43,896 nucleotides of DNA from Streptomyces aurantiogriseus (GTDB taxonomy: Bacteria; Actinomycetota; Actinomycetes; Streptomycetales; Streptomycetaceae): contig NZ_BMSX01000045.1 of NCBI RefSeq assembly GCF_014649375.1, positions 1-43,896 on the forward strand. Reading direction: 5' to 3'. The position numbers and the translations under genes are program-made. The notes under the pieces were generated by a model. The model was not told where the DNA came from. It saw only the letters and a program-made list of their open reading frames with translations, and ran no database searches. How positions within the stretch are numbered: the first letter of the stretch is position 1; each line of letters opens with the position of its first letter. Positions 1 to 7,800 of the stretch are shown here, piece after piece.

Positions 1-120
1 TCTCGACCTCGACAAGGCCGGCTTCGGGGTCGTGGCGGTGACCGGCGACGGTGCGTGCAACCCAAGGAGGCGTTCCACGAGATCGCCCGGCGCTACGGCG
101 ACACAGCCGTGGAGGAATGA
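1..120 (+). pseudogene. 3' end of an unrecognised gene, possibly frameshifted
   Basis: The window opens inside what looks like coding sequence. One frame reads LDLDKAGFGVVAVTGDG and a second, from about position 64, reads KEAFHEIARRYGDTAVEE and stops at 118-120. The two protein-like stretches lie in different frames, so this is either the 3' end of a frameshifted gene or the tail of a gene in one frame only. I do not recognise the family. No gene is visible between 121 and 253. Confidence 0.2.
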
Positions 121-253
121 CCGAGTGAGATGGGCGGCAAGGCATCCAACACCGAACCCCCGAGTGAGCCACGCAAACACCGTGAGTAAATGGGCTATGA
201 CCATGGCTACCGGCCCCAGCAACTACCACGAGGCTTGTACGACTGGCCAGCTG

Positions 254-2584
254 CTACAAAGAGGGAGCGGGATTTCGTGCCATCCATTGCTGCAGTTCTC
301 GGTGTCGGAACTGATATGCGGATCCGGCGAGGCGCAGCAGACCGGCCGCGCAGGCCCAATCCAAGAAGACTCCGAGCCTCCACGGCAGCTTTCCCCTGGA
401 GCACAGCAGGAAGACCAAGTAGCGGCGGGCGGCTGGGGCGCCGAACGCAAACCCGGTCATGAGCCCGATCATGAACCCACACACGACCACGATCACGAGC
501 TCGGCCCAGGTTCCGCTCGCGCCGGTGAATCCGATGTAAAGCCCGGCCGCGAACCCGTACGCGAGCGCGACCACAAACCCGAATGCAAACCCGAGTACGA
601 GCAAGCGATAAAGATCACTACGAATGGTGACACCGGCCGCGAAACCCATGGGCCGTTCGCGCCTCATCACACGGGTGGACCGGGCGGTGAGTGCGACAGC
701 GAGCCCGATGGCGAGCCCGGCCATAAGACCGAACATGGGGCTGAACACGAGCCCGCACGTGATCCCGACTGCGAGGCCTCGTGAAAGATCGCCGCGAATG
801 ACCTCACGGGGCAGTGCGCTCGTTGACGGCTCGCGCCCAATAGCGCGCATGAGCCCGGCCGCGAGGCCGATGACGACCCCGACCCACACCCCGAACACGA
901 GCCTGTACCCGAGTCCGGCTGACTGCGCTGCCAGGCGTCCGACCTCGACCCCGGTCGCGAGGGCGAATCCGAGCCACAGGACGGGTCCCATCGTGATCCC
1001 GAAGGCGATTCCGAAGGCGATCCCGAACGCGAGCCCGATCGCGAGGTCGCGGCATCCGGCCTTGGTGCGCATGCGCCCCCAATGCGTGCGTGCGGGAGGG
1101 CCCACGGAAGCCCGTGCCGCGTAGCAACCGCCCGCAGCGGCCAGCCCGATGCACGTGAGGATTAGCGGCAGGGCGCTGCTGGACCATGCGAGGCCGGCCC
1201 ATAGGACGATCGGCAGCAAGAACCCGGACGCGGTCAGCACGGCGTCGGTAGCCCGGACTCGGCGGGGGCCGGCAAGTGGCCACAGCTCGTGCAAGACCAG
1301 GTCGGTGCGGGGACCAGCGCTGGCCCCCGCCGGTTGTGCTGAGGCGGGGGAGTCGGTGTCCAGGTATGCGGCGAGGCGGGCGAGCCAGCGGTGGACGTCG
1401 CCCGCAGCGTAGGGTCGGCGCGGCAGCGCGTGGAGGGTGGTGACCACAGAGACGAAGCGGGCCAGCAGATGTTCGTCGAGGTCGCCGACGGTAGCGTGAC
1501 GCAGCAGCTCAACGGGGTCGCCGTTTCGGGCGTAGGCGGTGGCGGAAAGGCTCAGCTGCCACGGGGTGGACAAGGCTGTGGCCAGCGGTCCGGTGGCGTC
1601 ATCCTCGAGCGCCTCGAGCACCGGCCGCCAGCGTTCCGGGTTCCGGGCGCGCTGCCTCAGGTAGGCGCGAGCCACTTGCGGGGTGACGGGGTCGATGTCG
1701 ATGCGTGCGGCGTCGAGCAGCCGAACCCGATCGCGCACGGCATCGTAGTGGCGGGAGCGGGAGGTCAAGATCACTGGGCCTGCCTCTCGTCCGCTTTGGT
1801 ATGCGTTGAGCGCCTCCAGGCCAGCTAAGGCGCGCGGGGCATCGGGGCATGGAACGCCCTCCACCGTGCTGGGGTCCATCTCGTCCAACCCATCCAGCAC
1901 CGGCAACACGCGGCCCTGTCGGACCAGTTCCTCTGCCACCCGAGCCGGCAGGTCGTAGACGTCCACTAGGTGGAGGGCCAGCAGCTGCGGCAACGGAACC
2001 GCTGGATCCCACTCGGCGAGCGAAAGACGCACCGGGACTGGATCTGCCTGCTCCCGGCTCTCCAGGAGGTCCAGCATCAGCTCCAGGGCGACGACGGTCT
2101 TGCCCGCTCCCGGCCCGCCAGTGATCACCAGCCGACGCGGCCGTAGCTGACGGTAGTAAGCAGCCACATCGGGAAGAGCCGCGGTTCCTTCGAACAAGCG
2201 CCCCGCTGCCGCTGGGACCGCCGCCGTGCGCCCTGACTCGGGGCGGAGGGTGAAGGTCAGATTGATCCTTTGCGGGTCGTCCCCGATCAGCTGCCGCCAC
2301 TGCCGCTGCACGTCTTCCTTCACCAGTTCAGCGAGAGTGGCCGCCCAACCCTGTGCCAGCTGTGCCAGGTCACCCGCGGGCGGCCGCCGCTGGGCCACCA
2401 CAGTGAGCCAGACGGACGCCACCCCGAGGGAGAGCCCCAACAGATCCCCAGGACTGAGCGCGTCAAGGCCGCCGCGAACGAGCTGCACCACCGCATAGAG
2501 CACGCTTACTGCCACCAGCGGCCCAACGACCCACACCAGCCACAGCCGCCATCGCCGATACCCGCGCCCTCCGATCCTCGCCAT
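254..2584 (-). CDS. NACHT-domain NTPase with C-terminal multi-pass membrane region
   Basis: Predicted 776-residue STAND-type NTPase. Two N-terminal hydrophobic segments (about 14-33 and 45-65) precede a NACHT core with Walker A GGPGAGKT (156-163) and Walker B LPVLDGLDEMD (227-237). The last third is a run of Gly-rich membrane segments with repeated GLAxG/GIAFG patterns, followed by a soluble tail containing QFRHRELQQW. The start at 2584 is preferred because an upstream extension to 2701 is Arg/Ala-rich and not protein-like. Bacterial NACHT proteins are established as a group that includes antiphage defence proteins; a defence role here is inference, since no effector domain other than the membrane region is visible. 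Leu253 is encoded by the rare codon TTA (1826-1828 on the plus strand reads TAA), which predicts bldA-dependent translation. No partner gene is adjacent. Confidence 0.85.
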   Translation of the reverse strand: MARIGGRGYRRWRLWLVWVVGPLVAVSVLYAVVQLVRGGLDALSPGDLLGLSLGVASVWLTVVAQRRPPAGDLAQLAQGWAATLAELVKEDVQRQWRQLIGDDPQRINLTFTLRPESGRTAAVPAAAGRLFEGTAALPDVAAYYRQLRPRRLVITGGPGAGKTVVALELMLDLLESREQADPVPVRLSLAEWDPAVPLPQLLALHLVDVYDLPARVAEELVRQGRVLPVLDGLDEMDPSTVEGVPCPDAPRALAGLEALNAYQSGREAGPVILTSRSRHYDAVRDRVRLLDAARIDIDPVTPQVARAYLRQRARNPERWRPVLEALEDDATGPLATALSTPWQLSLSATAYARNGDPVELLRHATVGDLDEHLLARFVSVVTTLHALPRRPYAAGDVHRWLARLAAYLDTDSPASAQPAGASAGPRTDLVLHELWPLAGPRRVRATDAVLTASGFLLPIVLWAGLAWSSSALPLILTCIGLAAAGGCYAARASVGPPARTHWGRMRTKAGCRDLAIGLAFGIAFGIAFGITMGPVLWLGFALATGVEVGRLAAQSAGLGYRLVFGVWVGVVIGLAAGLMRAIGREPSTSALPREVIRGDLSRGLAVGITCGLVFSPMFGLMAGLAIGLAVALTARSTRVMRRERPMGFAAGVTIRSDLYRLLVLGFAFGFVVALAYGFAAGLYIGFTGASGTWAELVIVVVCGFMIGLMTGFAFGAPAARRYLVFLLCSRGKLPWRLGVFLDWACAAGLLRLAGSAYQFRHRELQQWMARNPAPSL

Positions 2585-2743
2585 GCCTTGATCATGACCA
2601 CCTCGGCACCGCCCGAGGGCGCGACATGCCGCAGCCGACGCGGGACGCCGGGGCCTCGGGCTGAACCCGGCGCCGACTGAGAGTCGGCGCCGTCGGATCA
2701 CTCTCCGCCGGGATCCGGCGGGCGAGCAGGCACCGACACGGTG

Positions 2744-3207
2744 TCAGCCGTGGTAGTTGATGTAGCCGTTGCCGTCCGGGTCGTGGGCGCGTTTGGTGTA
2801 GGAGTGGACGTCGGCCCGGGCACCAGGCGGCTTGTAGAAGTAGATGGTGTCCTTGTCGTTGCTCCACATGAAGTTGCAGCGGCGTCGCCCGAGAGCAGCC
2901 GCTCCATGTCCTCCCGAACGCTGACGCCCTCCGGGAAGCGGTCCCAGGGCACCTCCTCGAGCAGGAACCCGTCCTTGGCCTCCGTACGGATGCCCGCCAC
3001 CACCGCACGGACGTCGAGGGGGCCTCCCGCCTGATCAAGCGGATCCCCGTCCACGAACGCCCGCGCCACCGCCCGGTATGCCAGGCCGCTGTCCCACGAA
3101 CTCACCGGCAAGCTGTCTGCGCGAGCCGGACTCCACCAGCGTGGCTGATCTGCGTCGCAAGTACGGGATGGTGGCCTCCAGAACCGTGTGCTCTTCGACG
3201 CATCCAT
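2744..3207 (-). pseudogene. Frameshifted gene of unknown function
   Basis: Two well-formed protein segments sit in different minus-strand frames. The upstream one contains AYRAVARAFVDGDPLDQAGG and later FPEGVSVREDMERLLSGDAA. The downstream one begins NFMWSNDKDTIYFYKPPGAR and ends GYINYHG before a stop at 2744-2746. The switch falls at about 2874-2890 and needs a single-base indel. The most plausible start is the ATG at 3207. I do not recognise the family. It lies upstream of the NACHT gene on the same strand but 160 bp away, so co-transcription is possible yet unproven. It could also be a sequencing error in an intact gene. Confidence 0.5.
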
Positions 3208-3291
3208 CGCGTTCCCGCCTCCTGCCGCAGCTGGCTGATCACTGAAGACTCGGCTCTGACAGGCTGTCCTCCTGAGCGCGGAGGGGGAGTC

Positions 3292-3600
3292 ATGACAGAA
3301 GTCGGTGGATGGATCTGGGAGCGCAACTTGCGGTCCTTCCTGGAGTTGCTGTCGCGCTACGTGGATTACGGCTTCGATGCCACCGACTGGGAGACGGTGG
3401 CACTGGCGGTCGAGGCGACCGACGACGAGCAGGCCAACGGCTGGTACTCGTATCCCTTGGTCGGCGAGAAGCAAGAGGTCGAGGTTCGGCTTGCCCGCTC
3501 GGTCGGTGGCGATGAGGTCTCTGTGATCGTTAACGGACTTCTGACGCCCGAACTGGAGGTCCGGGCAGACACGCTGCTGTCCGCATTCGCGACTGGCTGA
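3292..3600 (+). CDS. Small acidic protein of unknown function
   Basis: A 102-residue soluble protein beginning MTEVGGWIWERNLRSF, with a clear ribosome binding site (GGAGGGGG about 5 nt before the ATG). Composition is acidic, with no membrane segment or signal peptide and no motif I recognise. The dense pattern of hydrophobic and acidic residues and the good ribosome binding site argue that it is a real gene. It reads away from the frameshifted gene on the other strand. Small orphan genes of this type are common in Streptomyces accessory regions; its role is unknown. Confidence 0.65.
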   Translation: MTEVGGWIWERNLRSFLELLSRYVDYGFDATDWETVALAVEATDDEQANGWYSYPLVGEKQEVEVRLARSVGGDEVSVIVNGLLTPELEVRADTLLSAFATG

Positions 3601-3700
3601 CCCCACGCAGGACAAGGTCAACTTGACCCGTTAGCCACATGAGGTGTCTTCCCCACGCGACAGCCGAAGGGAAGAGGCGTCATCGGTTGGTCGGAACCGG

Positions 3701-3990
3701 TCAGGCCGGGGCGGGCTGCAGAGCGGCGAGCGGGGACTGCCGGCCTTTCCCGACCGCGCGCAGCTGCTCCCAGTCGACCTCGGGGTGCGCGGCGACCACC
3801 GCTTCGACGGACGCCGCGGTGTAGAGCGCGACATCAACGGCCCCGGCCCGGCTCGTGCCGAAGCGGACCTCGATCGACTGCGGCGAGCGGACCCATCCGA
3901 GCCGCACCATCCAGTCGAAGTCGGCCCGGCGCGAAAGCGACGGGTTCCTGGATTCCCGGAGGGCTGTGACCGGGAACCCGAGGGTATCCG
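3701..3990 (-). pseudogene. C-terminal remnant of an unrecognised protein
   Basis: The minus strand reads an open, protein-like stretch including SLSRRADFDWMVRLGWVRSP, then EVRFGTSRAGAVDVALY and AAHPEVDWEQLRAVGKGRQS, and stops at 3701-3703. The conserved-looking part extends upstream of the only in-frame ATG (3910), to about 3990, without a plausible start. This suggests a 5'-truncated gene. The style (short, charged, KGRQSPLAAL tail) resembles small proteins of actinobacterial mobile elements, but I cannot name a family. Nothing else is visible between 3601 and 4070. Confidence 0.4.
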
Positions 3991-4070
3991 GACATCAGTC
4001 GCGTACATGGACGGTGGGTTCGGCTCGATCGTGGTTGTGCTTGGATCGCGAAGATTGCTGCTCCAGCTCA

Positions 4071-4110
4071 CGGAGGCTCCGCCCTCGAATACTCGATGGC
4101 GGAGCCTCCG
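4071..4110 (-). terminator. Terminator of the fructan operon
   Basis: Perfect 13-bp inverted repeat CGGAGGCTCCGCC / GGCGGAGCCTCCG with a 14-nt loop, placed about 30 bp beyond the stop codon of the secreted GH32 gene. It is a GC-rich hairpin without a long T tract, as is usual for Streptomyces terminators. Confidence 0.75.
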
Positions 4111-4142
4111 CGGTTACAGTTGCCGGTCGGCCTGACCGGGGG

Positions 4143-7100
4143 TCACAGCTCCTTGGCGTACGTGTCCTGGTATGCCGCTCTCCCTCCGAACACGTTGAGG
4201 CCGATGTGGCCGCTCGCGTACGTCGTGTCCGTCACGTCGATGATCCGGGTGCCGTTGAGGAACACCTGGATGCGGTCGCCCTCGGTGAGGATGCGGACGG
4301 GGTAGGTCGTGCCGCGGCGGACCAGGGCCGGGACGCGGGCGAGGGCTTTGGCATCGTCGAAGTAGCCGTTGGTCTTGGCGACCAGGCGGATCACGCGTAG
4401 GTCGGGGTCGATGTTGAGGCAGTAGGCGTCGGTGCCGTCGGAGGAGGCGCGCCAGAGGAGGGAGAGGGCGCCGCCCGTGTCCGGCGCGGGGCCGCCGAGC
4501 CGGACCAGGGTGGTGAGGTCCAGGTCCGCGGCCGTGCGGGACGAGATCGCGTTGGAGTCCTTGTCGAACCTTCCGGCGCGCCCCGCGCTGTCCGTCGACC
4601 AGAGGCCGGCGGGGGTGATCGTCAACTTGCCGAGGTCCGAGCGGAATTCGCCGCCGGCCGGGGCGGCCACCAGCGGCTTCACCCGATTCACCAGGCGGAA
4701 GGTGCTGTCGAGCCTGTGCACCTTGAGCGACTCGATGTGTGCGGTGCCGCCCTTGGCGTAGAAGGCCATGCCGTCGGCGTCCGGGCCGGGGAAGATCAGG
4801 CTGGTCACGGCGGCCTGTCCGTCCGCGCCGAATGCCTCGACCGAGGACGAGTCGACGTACACGCGCAGGGTCACGTGGCCGTCGGTCGTCTTCATCGGCG
4901 CGGTCGTGCGGCCCGCGAAGTACTGCGTGAAGTCGCTCAGGCCCGATGCCGAGCGGTCCACGAACAGTTCCTGCGCCTCGGCGTCGTATCCGACTGTCGT
5001 GTGCTGGTCGTCGTCGGTCCGGAGGCGGAAGCCGATCTCCGTGGCGGTGCCGAGGGTGATCTCGGCCTCGATCTCGTAGGCGATGCCGGTGACGCCCGCG
5101 AGCGGGTTCGCGGAGTCGGGGCCGACGGCGAGGTCCTTGCGGGTCGTGGTGGACGTGCGCAGCGTGGCCAGCTCCGGGACCGGGCGCTGTGCCAGGCGTA
5201 CGCCGTCGGCGGTGTCCGTGAGGGTCAGTTCCCGGGGGGTGCTCAGCTGGCCCTTCCAGGCTCCGGTCGGGGCGCTGAAGGGGTAGTCCCAGTTGCTCAT
5301 CCAGCCGAGCCAGACGCGGCGGTCGTCGGGCAGGCCGTAGAAGGACATGGCGGCGTAGTAGTCGCGGCCGGAGTCGGCGCGCAGGACCGTGCCGGCCTTC
5401 TGGTCGGGAGTGAAACCGGTGCCGTTCCAGTCACCCGTGAAGTACTGGGCGGCCGAGCCGTTCGTGGCGCGTACGGCGCCGGTGCTCAGGGTGAGGACCC
5501 ACTTCACCTTGTCCTTGTCGCCGTCGACCGGGAGCGGGAAGAAGTCGGGGCATTCCCAGACGCCCGGGGTGACCCAGTCGCCGTAGCCGAAGGAGCTGAC
5601 GTGGGTCCAGGTGAGGAGGTCGGTGGAGGTGAAGAAGCGGATGTGGTCGCCGCCGGAGACGACCATCAGCCACTGGTCGTGGACCTCGTCGCGGATGACC
5701 TTCGGGTCGCGGAAGGTCCAGCCCGCGTCGGGGCCTCCCGGGTTCTGCACAGCCGGGGACGAGCCGCCGTGCAGCTGCCAGGAGCGGCCCTTGTCCTTGC
5801 TGTACGCGATGCGCACGCTGGCGTTCCCGCCCGGCTTGTCCGGGTGGTAGCTCGTGTAATAGGCGATCAGGCCCGAGCCGCCGTCGAAGAGACCGGAGGT
5901 GTCGTCGGCGTCCACGACCGCGCAGCCGGTCCAGCAGTGGCCGTAGGCGTTCCAGGGCAGGGCGATCGGCAGGGGCTGCCAGTGGACGAGGTCTGTGCTG
6001 ACCGCGTGCGCCCAGCGGCCCTCGTCCTGGTGGAAGAGGTGGTACTCGCCGTCGTAATGCAGCAGGCCGCAGGGGTCGCTGGTGGAGCCGGTGAGCTGGG
6101 AGTAGTGGTATGTGGGGCGGTACGGCTCGGTGAAGTAGTCGGCGGTGCCGTGGACCTCGACGTTCTGGAAGTACGACGTCCCGTGCGCGGCCGCAGTGCC
6201 GAAGGCGGCGCCCTTGGTGCGGGACACGCGGGTCTTGAGCGCCCGTACGCCGTCCACGTACACCTCGATGGTTCTGCCCGTCGCGCGGGCCTCGACGCGG
6301 TACGTGCCGCCGGACGCGATGCGCCGGACCGGGCCGGAGGCGGAGGCGAGGCGGGCGCCGGAGGAGCGGTCCAGCAGGACGACGGCGTTGCGGCCGGCTT
6401 CCAGGCGGGCTTCGTAGCCGCCGGAGCCGTTCGCGGACGCGCGCAGGACGAGGCCGGCCGAGGAGGAGCGGTCTCCGGGTGTGACGTCGGCCCTCGCCAC
6501 CAGGTCGCCGTCGGTGCAGGGGGCCGTGCGCAGGCCGTTCTCGCCGCGGATGCCGCGCAGGTTGGGGGTCCAGGTGCCGGAGCGGGCCGTCCAGCCCTGG
6601 AGGCCGGTGGTGAGGTCGGCCGCGGCGATGTTCTCGAAGGACACCTCGCCGGCCGATGCCGTGACGGCAAGTCGGCCCTTGGCGTGGGTGGAGTCCTGGG
6701 CGGTGATGACGGGGCTGTAGCCGTCGGGAGAGAGGAAGTTGGTCTGCCAGTGCACGCGCAGTTCGTCGTGTTCGGCTTCGACGCGCAGGCGGTAGACCGT
6801 GTCGGCCTTGATGGTGGTCGCGTAGGTGCCGAGGGTGACGTTGCCGTCGATGCGGTAGAGCCTCAGCATGCCCTGGCCCGCGTCGACTTGGACGCCGTAG
6901 CCGTGCGTGGCCGTGGCGTCGGTGCGCACCAGCAGTGAGGCGATGGCGGAGGCGTCGTGCAGGAGCAGGTCGGCCTGGAGCGCGGTGTCGTACGTCTTGG
7001 TCGTGGTGATGGCGCGGGCGGTGGCTCCCTGGGTCGGGGCCGCGCGCCAGCCCAGCGGACTCGCCGTCCAGGTGCCGCCGCTCGTGGTCCAGCCGGTGAG

Positions 7101-7715
7101 GTTGGTGGTGACCGAGGAGAGGGAGGGCGGGCCGAAGGTGACCTTGCCGCCCTGGGCGAGCAGGCCCACCGAGCCGGTGTCGTGGCGGTGGTCCTCGGTG
7201 TGGAGGAGCCGCTTGCCGTCGACATGCACCGTCAGCTCGGGTCCGTCGACGGCCACTTCGAGGTCATAGGGTTTTCCTGCTTGCCCGCCCGGCAGTGGAG
7301 CGGTGGCGAGTGTGTCGCCGCCGGCCAGGTCGTAGAGCCGTATGCGGGTACGGCCCGCGTCGAGGGCGACCGCGTATCCGGTCGAGCCGTCGAGGGCGGC
7401 CCGGAACACCAACGCGCCTACGGCGGACGAGGATTGGGGCGTGACGCGGGCCGCGTACGTGCCCTTGGCCGCGAGTTGCTGCTCGGACAGGGCGAGGGCG
7501 GGCCCGCGACTTCCGGCGGTCGCCTTCTGGCCGCCGTCGGGGGTGCGGGTCCAGCTGCCGGTGACGGGGATGGGGTCGGGAATCGGGGTGGCGGCGGGGG
7601 TCGCTCCGGCGGCGCTCGGGGCGGCTGCCTGTGCTGCGGGGAGGATGCCTCCGAGAGGCAGCAGGGCGGCGGCGGTTCCTCCGGCGAGCAGGAGGGTACG
7701 GCGGGACACGCTCAT
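4143..7715 (-). CDS. Tat-exported multi-domain GH32 fructan hydrolase
   Basis: A 1190-residue secreted enzyme. The start at 7715 follows a strong AGGAG site and opens with a twin-arginine signal (SRRTLLL, then a hydrophobic stretch ending AQAAA). Three repeats resembling LamG/concanavalin-like modules occupy about 50-520 (for example LTGWTTSGGTW and LQGWTARSGTW). The GH32 beta-propeller follows, with nucleophile Asp547 (SDPCG), transition-state Asp670 (FRDP) and acid/base Glu721 (WECPDFF). A GH32 C-terminal sandwich and a final LamG-like module complete it. The usual NDPNG box is altered to SDPCG but keeps the Asp. GH32 enzymes hydrolyse fructans (levan, inulin) or sucrose; which one here is not determinable. 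It is the last gene of the operon, 85 bp after the cytoplasmic GH32 gene and behind a hairpin, so its expression may be partly uncoupled. Confidence 0.9.
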   Translation of the reverse strand: MSVSRRTLLLAGGTAAALLPLGGILPAAQAAAPSAAGATPAATPIPDPIPVTGSWTRTPDGGQKATAGSRGPALALSEQQLAAKGTYAARVTPQSSSAVGALVFRAALDGSTGYAVALDAGRTRIRLYDLAGGDTLATAPLPGGQAGKPYDLEVAVDGPELTVHVDGKRLLHTEDHRHDTGSVGLLAQGGKVTFGPPSLSSVTTNLTGWTTSGGTWTASPLGWRAAPTQGATARAITTTKTYDTALQADLLLHDASAIASLLVRTDATATHGYGVQVDAGQGMLRLYRIDGNVTLGTYATTIKADTVYRLRVEAEHDELRVHWQTNFLSPDGYSPVITAQDSTHAKGRLAVTASAGEVSFENIAAADLTTGLQGWTARSGTWTPNLRGIRGENGLRTAPCTDGDLVARADVTPGDRSSSAGLVLRASANGSGGYEARLEAGRNAVVLLDRSSGARLASASGPVRRIASGGTYRVEARATGRTIEVYVDGVRALKTRVSRTKGAAFGTAAAHGTSYFQNVEVHGTADYFTEPYRPTYHYSQLTGSTSDPCGLLHYDGEYHLFHQDEGRWAHAVSTDLVHWQPLPIALPWNAYGHCWTGCAVVDADDTSGLFDGGSGLIAYYTSYHPDKPGGNASVRIAYSKDKGRSWQLHGGSSPAVQNPGGPDAGWTFRDPKVIRDEVHDQWLMVVSGGDHIRFFTSTDLLTWTHVSSFGYGDWVTPGVWECPDFFPLPVDGDKDKVKWVLTLSTGAVRATNGSAAQYFTGDWNGTGFTPDQKAGTVLRADSGRDYYAAMSFYGLPDDRRVWLGWMSNWDYPFSAPTGAWKGQLSTPRELTLTDTADGVRLAQRPVPELATLRTSTTTRKDLAVGPDSANPLAGVTGIAYEIEAEITLGTATEIGFRLRTDDDQHTTVGYDAEAQELFVDRSASGLSDFTQYFAGRTTAPMKTTDGHVTLRVYVDSSSVEAFGADGQAAVTSLIFPGPDADGMAFYAKGGTAHIESLKVHRLDSTFRLVNRVKPLVAAPAGGEFRSDLGKLTITPAGLWSTDSAGRAGRFDKDSNAISSRTAADLDLTTLVRLGGPAPDTGGALSLLWRASSDGTDAYCLNIDPDLRVIRLVAKTNGYFDDAKALARVPALVRRGTTYPVRILTEGDRIQVFLNGTRIIDVTDTTYASGHIGLNVFGGRAAYQDTYAKEL

Positions 7716-7748
7716 GGCGGCTCCTGAGGGAGAACAGGGAAGGGTGGG

Positions 7749-7785
7749 CCACGGCCCGGGGGGACGTCCACCCCGCGGGCCGTGG
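7749..7785 (-). terminator. Hairpin between the two GH32 genes
   Basis: The arms CCACGGCCCG and CGGGCCGTGG pair perfectly, with further G-C pairing inside. The hairpin lies 16 bp past the stop of the cytoplasmic GH32 gene and 34 bp before the start of the secreted one. It is likely a full or partial terminator that lowers read-through into the secreted enzyme gene. Confidence 0.6.
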
Positions 7786-7800
7786 TCGTGTGTAAGACCG

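Noticed and set aside
254..784. Plus-strand repeats such as HEPDHEP and EPGHK, suggesting a tandem repeat protein
   Set aside because: They are the antisense of the Gly-rich membrane segments of the NACHT protein (repeated GLA/GIA codons), so the periodicity belongs to that protein.
2698..3621. A single 307-residue minus-strand protein covering this stretch
   Set aside because: Its first half is antisense to the small gene at 3292-3600 and its end is out of frame with the better protein-like tail. Only the middle part is plausible, and it is listed as a frameshifted gene.
4716..6938. 740-codon plus-strand open frame opposite the secreted GH32 gene
   Set aside because: High-GC DNA leaves long open frames antisense to real genes. 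The peptide is Val/Gly/Ala/Arg repeats without domains, while the minus strand encodes a recognisable enzyme.
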